Below, piece by piece: positions 14,469 through 16,651 of a stretch of 16,651 bases of DNA. The notes under the pieces were generated by a model. The model made no database searches. It saw only the letters and a list, made by a program, of their open reading frames with translations, and was not told where the DNA came from. The first letter of the stretch is position 1; every line of letters starts with the position of its first letter. Source of the stretch: JBCCSZ01 sp039199225 (lineage in GTDB: Bacteria; Bacteroidota; Bacteroidia; Chitinophagales; Saprospiraceae); contig JBCCSZ010000167.1 in assembly GCA_039199225.1 (NCBI GenBank), positions 1-16,651 on the forward strand, read 5' to 3'. The translations under genes were made by a program, and so were the position numbers.

Positions 14469-14506
14469 TAAGTATCAAAAATAACACTTTTAAGTGGATA
14501 AATCAA
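14469..14506 (-). promoter_or_regulatory. Bacteroidota-type promoter for the toxin-antitoxin operon
   Basis: On the minus strand TATTTTTG (14483-14476) is an exact match to the -7 consensus TAnnTTTG. A TTG (14506-14504) lies 20 bp upstream as a -33 element. Transcription would start near 14469, about 50 nt before the toxin ATG. Confidence 0.6.
14485..14496. promoter_or_regulatory. Palindrome in the promoter spacer, candidate antitoxin operator
   Basis: CACTT-TT-AAGTG is a perfect 5-bp inverted repeat with a 2-bp spacer, placed between the -33 and -7 elements of the toxin-antitoxin promoter. That is where a repressor would block polymerase. It does not match the AACCT/AGGTT sites of E. coli MqsA, so specificity would differ. 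Confidence 0.45.
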
Positions 14507-14749
14507 TCTTTTGCTCATTTTTAACACCTTTTTGCGTATTGTATGGCTTGCATTTGCTTGTGGAACATAAGGCCGTAAGCTTTAGAAAGAATTGAGCCTC
14601 TCTTGCTTATTTCTGTACTTCGTATGTTTCCAGTCTGTCCTTGGGGGAAAACTTATCTGCACGATTTGCTAATATTGTGAGAGTGGTCCATAAAATAGAA
14701 GGAATTAGAGGTCACTTGAAACATCGTATGCTTCATTTCAAAAAATTGA
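14507..14749 (+). promoter_or_regulatory. Intergenic leader of uxaA with a weak promoter candidate
   Basis: This AT-rich 243-bp stretch between the toxin-antitoxin promoter and uxaA holds no gene. The best promoter-like pair for uxaA is TCTTG (14601-14605) with TATGTTTC (14623-14630), one base off the -7 consensus and with a short 17-bp spacer. TAATATTG near 14672 is another one-mismatch -7 candidate without a partner. No operator like those at 2023-2036 and 2174-2187 is seen. Confidence 0.25.
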
Positions 14750-16396
14750 GTGTTGAAAGAAATTCTTCAAATTCACCCTACAGATAATGTCGTAGTTGCC
14801 CTGGTCGACCTTGAAGGGGGCAGTCGCATTTTGCATGGAGAGGAAACCATTGTGTTGGCCGAGTCCATTGCACAAAAACACAAAATTACAGTCGAGGATG
14901 TCAAGCAAGGAGGCATCATTCGGATGTACGGTGTCGTAGTTGGAGAAGCCATACGCCCCATTCCGAAGGGCCATCGAATTTCATTGGAAAACACATCGCA
15001 TCGAACCGACGCTGCCAGGGTAAAGGACATCTTCTACGATTGGAAGGCCCCAAATGTATCATCGCTACAATCCTTGACTTTCAATGGATATCATCGGAAG
15101 GACGGTAGGGTAGGGACCCGCAACTTTTGGGTAGTAGTACCACTGGTATTTTGTGAAAATCGAAATGTGCTGAAAGTGAAAGAAGCACTAGAAACTAAGC
15201 TTGGTTATCGAAAAATCGACCGAGAGCTGCCAGATGTCGATGCCTTGGTGGCTGCCTGGCGCAGCGGAAAATCGGCGGAGGATGTGTTGTCTATGGATTT
15301 GAAAGCCATCCAAAATTCCAATCGGCCCGCTCGACTTTTCCAAAACATCGACGGCATTAAATTCCTGACCCACGAAGGAGGCTGCGGTGGAACTCGCCAA
15401 GATGCAGAAACCCTTTGCCGCCTAATTGCCGGCTACATTGCCAACCCCAACGTCGCCGGCGCGACCGTCCTAAGCCTAGGTTGTCAGAACGCTCAGATCG
15501 AGCTGTTAAAGCAATCTTTAGATCGAGTAGGCGTTTCACAAAAACCCATATACTTTACCGAACAACAAGCTGTTGATTCTGAGTATGCTATGATTGCGGA
15601 TGCAGTGAAGAAAACCTTTGCAGGTTGCATGCTCGCCAATAAGCAAGAGCGTCGTCCAGCCCCGCTGTCCCATCTTTCGCTCGGCTTGGAGTGTGGTGGC
15701 TCTGACGGGTTCAGTGGGATTTCTGCCAATCCAGCATTAGGCTATTGCTCTGATTTGTTAGTGGCATTAGGTGGTAAGAGCATCCTATCAGAGTTTCCGG
15801 AGTTAAATGGTGTCGAACAAGAATTGATGAATCGATGTATAGATCGTTCCACCGCCGAAAAATTCAATAAGCTGATGTCGACTTATGCTTTGAGAGCAGA
15901 GCAAGTAGGCTCTGGCTTTTCCTACAACCCTTCTCCTGGCAACATCAAAGATGGCTTGATCACAGATGCGATAAAATCTGCTGGTGCGGCCCGCAAAGGT
16001 GGTACGGCTCCCATTGCGGCAGTTTTGGATTACACGGAGCAAGCTACGAGTAGTGGGTTACACTTGCTGTGTACGCCCGGCAACGATGTGGAAAGCACCA
16101 CTGGACTGGCTGGGTCGGGAGCTAATCTGATTGTCTTCACAACGGGACTGGGTACGCCCACTGGCAATCCCGTCTGTCCGGTTGTCAAAATGTCTAGCAA
16201 TAGTCGTCTGGCACAACAACAAGCTGACCTCATCGATTTTGACGCCGGAGCCATCATCACACAAGGTACAGATTTGGCAAGTGAGGGCGAGCGGCTGTTG
16301 CGCTTCCTTATAGAGATTGCTAATGGTAAGACGACAAAAGCTGAGGATATGGGGCAGGACGACTTTATTCCTTGGAAGAGGGGGATTTCTTTGTGA
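14750..16396 (+). CDS. uxaA: Altronate dehydratase
   Basis: The enzyme dehydrates D-altronate to KDG, the galacturonate branch. It is 548 aa and combines the N-terminal SAF-like domain (about 8-85: HPTDNVVVALVDLEGG, then ITVEDVKQGGIIRMYG) with the C-terminal catalytic region of the UxaA/GarD family. Landmarks are GYHRKDGRVGTRNFWVVVP (113-131), THEGGCGGTRQDAETLC (207-223), LGLECGGSDGFSGISANPAL (311-330) and GNPVCPVVKMSSNS near the end. Conserved Cys212 and Cys315 are candidate metal ligands. The start is GTG at 14750, with TTG at 14753 as the only close alternative; both give the expected N-terminus. It is separated from the TRAP genes by the toxin-antitoxin module and must have its own promoter. 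A tagaturonate reductase (UxaB), needed to make altronate, is not in the window. Confidence 0.93.
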   Translation: MLKEILQIHPTDNVVVALVDLEGGSRILHGEETIVLAESIAQKHKITVEDVKQGGIIRMYGVVVGEAIRPIPKGHRISLENTSHRTDAARVKDIFYDWKAPNVSSLQSLTFNGYHRKDGRVGTRNFWVVVPLVFCENRNVLKVKEALETKLGYRKIDRELPDVDALVAAWRSGKSAEDVLSMDLKAIQNSNRPARLFQNIDGIKFLTHEGGCGGTRQDAETLCRLIAGYIANPNVAGATVLSLGCQNAQIELLKQSLDRVGVSQKPIYFTEQQAVDSEYAMIADAVKKTFAGCMLANKQERRPAPLSHLSLGLECGGSDGFSGISANPALGYCSDLLVALGGKSILSEFPELNGVEQELMNRCIDRSTAEKFNKLMSTYALRAEQVGSGFSYNPSPGNIKDGLITDAIKSAGAARKGGTAPIAAVLDYTEQATSSGLHLLCTPGNDVESTTGLAGSGANLIVFTTGLGTPTGNPVCPVVKMSSNSRLAQQQADLIDFDAGAIITQGTDLASEGERLLRFLIEIANGKTTKAEDMGQDDFIPWKRGISL

Positions 16397-16472
16397 GTGC
16401 TGGTGGTCGGGGGAAGTGTGAATGATAGATTTTCGTGTATTTTTTGTTAAAATCTTGGTTAGACTTCTGTCG

Positions 16473-16492
16473 GAGGGTGGGAGCCCGCCCTC
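16473..16492. other. GC-rich hairpin downstream of uxaA
   Basis: GAGGGTGG pairs with CCGCCCTC (one T-G pair) around a 4-nt loop. It is the first of three tandem hairpins after uxaA and has no T run of its own. Confidence 0.55.
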
Positions 16493-16493
16493 T

Positions 16494-16521
16494 AGGTAGC
16501 CCCAAAAGCTACCTCCTTTTT
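16494..16521 (+). terminator. Rho-independent terminator for uxaA
   Basis: AGGTAGC (16494-16500) pairs exactly with GCTACCT (16508-16514) around CCCAAAA, followed by CC and TTTTT (16517-16521). It is the most likely end of the uxaA transcript, about 100 bp past the stop codon. Confidence 0.75.
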
Positions 16522-16545
16522 GAAGCTGTGCATAGATACAGCTTC
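16522..16545. other. Perfect 8-bp hairpin abutting the terminator
   Basis: GAAGCTGT (16522-16529) pairs perfectly with ACAGCTTC (16538-16545) around GCATAGAT. It directly follows the T run of the terminator. It could be part of a longer structured element or a repeat that continues downstream. Confidence 0.55.
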
Positions 16546-16651
16546 GCCAACCCAAACCTGGACTGTAGAAAGCCCAAAGGGGACATTTGAGTGAATCGAG
16601 CTGGGTTTAGCGCGCTTTACCATTTCGATTTTGTCTATAATAGGACACGGC
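16546..16651. other. Non-coding end of window
   Basis: No convincing gene is seen. AACCCA (about 16549-16554) and TGGGTT (about 16603-16608) are inverted and could enclose a structure, and AGCGCGCT near 16609-16616 is a perfect palindrome. The 10-mer TTTAGCGCGC also occurs at 8438-8447. Confidence 0.3.

Noticed and set aside
16058..16555. 165-codon minus-strand open frame at the end of uxaA
   Set aside because: It overlaps uxaA antisense and runs through the terminator hairpins; the translation looks like a frame shadow.
1..16651. CRISPR array, tRNA or rRNA genes, intact transposase
   Set aside because: No regularly spaced direct repeats, tRNA-like cloverleaf or rRNA sequence was noticed by eye, and no frame resembles a transposase.

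Overview
The window looks like a chromosomal segment from a member of the Bacteroidota, probably of the Saprospiria (Lewinella/Haliscomenobacter type). The reasons are an LruC/GEVED-type surface protein, A-rich leader sequences without Shine-Dalgarno motifs in front of most genes, an ECF sigma factor of the Bacteroidota kind, and a promoter matching the Bacteroidota consensus (TTG, 20 bp, TAnnTTTG). The assignment rests on sequence style and remembered family features; no search was run.

Layout. (1) Positions 1-1689 hold the 3' part of a large secreted LruC-domain protein. Its stop codon overlaps a 162-bp palindromic, MITE-like repeat, followed by one strong hairpin terminator and a second candidate. 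(2) Positions 2023-4696 hold a plus-strand cluster: a LacI-family regulator with two operator-like sites upstream, an ECF sigma factor with no anti-sigma partner, and an SDR-type fructuronate/mannonate oxidoreductase. (3) Positions 4750-5494 hold a minus-strand pair, a YciI-like protein and a cupin, with clearly lower GC than the genes around it. (4) Positions 5666-8359 encode mannonate dehydratase (uxuA) and uronate isomerase (uxaC). (5) A shorter 84-bp copy of the repeat precedes kdgK, the KDPG aldolase gene and a complete TRAP transporter (dctP, dctQ, dctM), positions 8566-13053. (6) Positions 13050-14417 on the minus strand hold a toxin-antitoxin module: an MqsR-like toxin and an antitoxin that joins an MqsA-like HTH to a Panacea/DUF4065 domain. 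(7) Positions 14750-16396 encode altronate dehydratase (uxaA), followed by three tandem hairpins.

Function. Together the genes form a near-complete hexuronate pathway. The TRAP system would import the uronate. UxaC isomerises glucuronate to fructuronate and galacturonate to tagaturonate. The SDR reduces fructuronate to mannonate, and UxuA dehydrates mannonate to KDG. UxaA makes KDG from altronate. KdgK phosphorylates KDG and the aldolase splits KDPG into pyruvate and glyceraldehyde-3-phosphate. No UxaB-type tagaturonate reductase is visible, so the galacturonate branch is incomplete here. The most notable non-metabolic items are the toxin-antitoxin module with a palindrome inside its promoter, the repeat pair that differs by its hairpin core, the LacI operator pair, and the ECF sigma factor inside a sugar-acid cluster.
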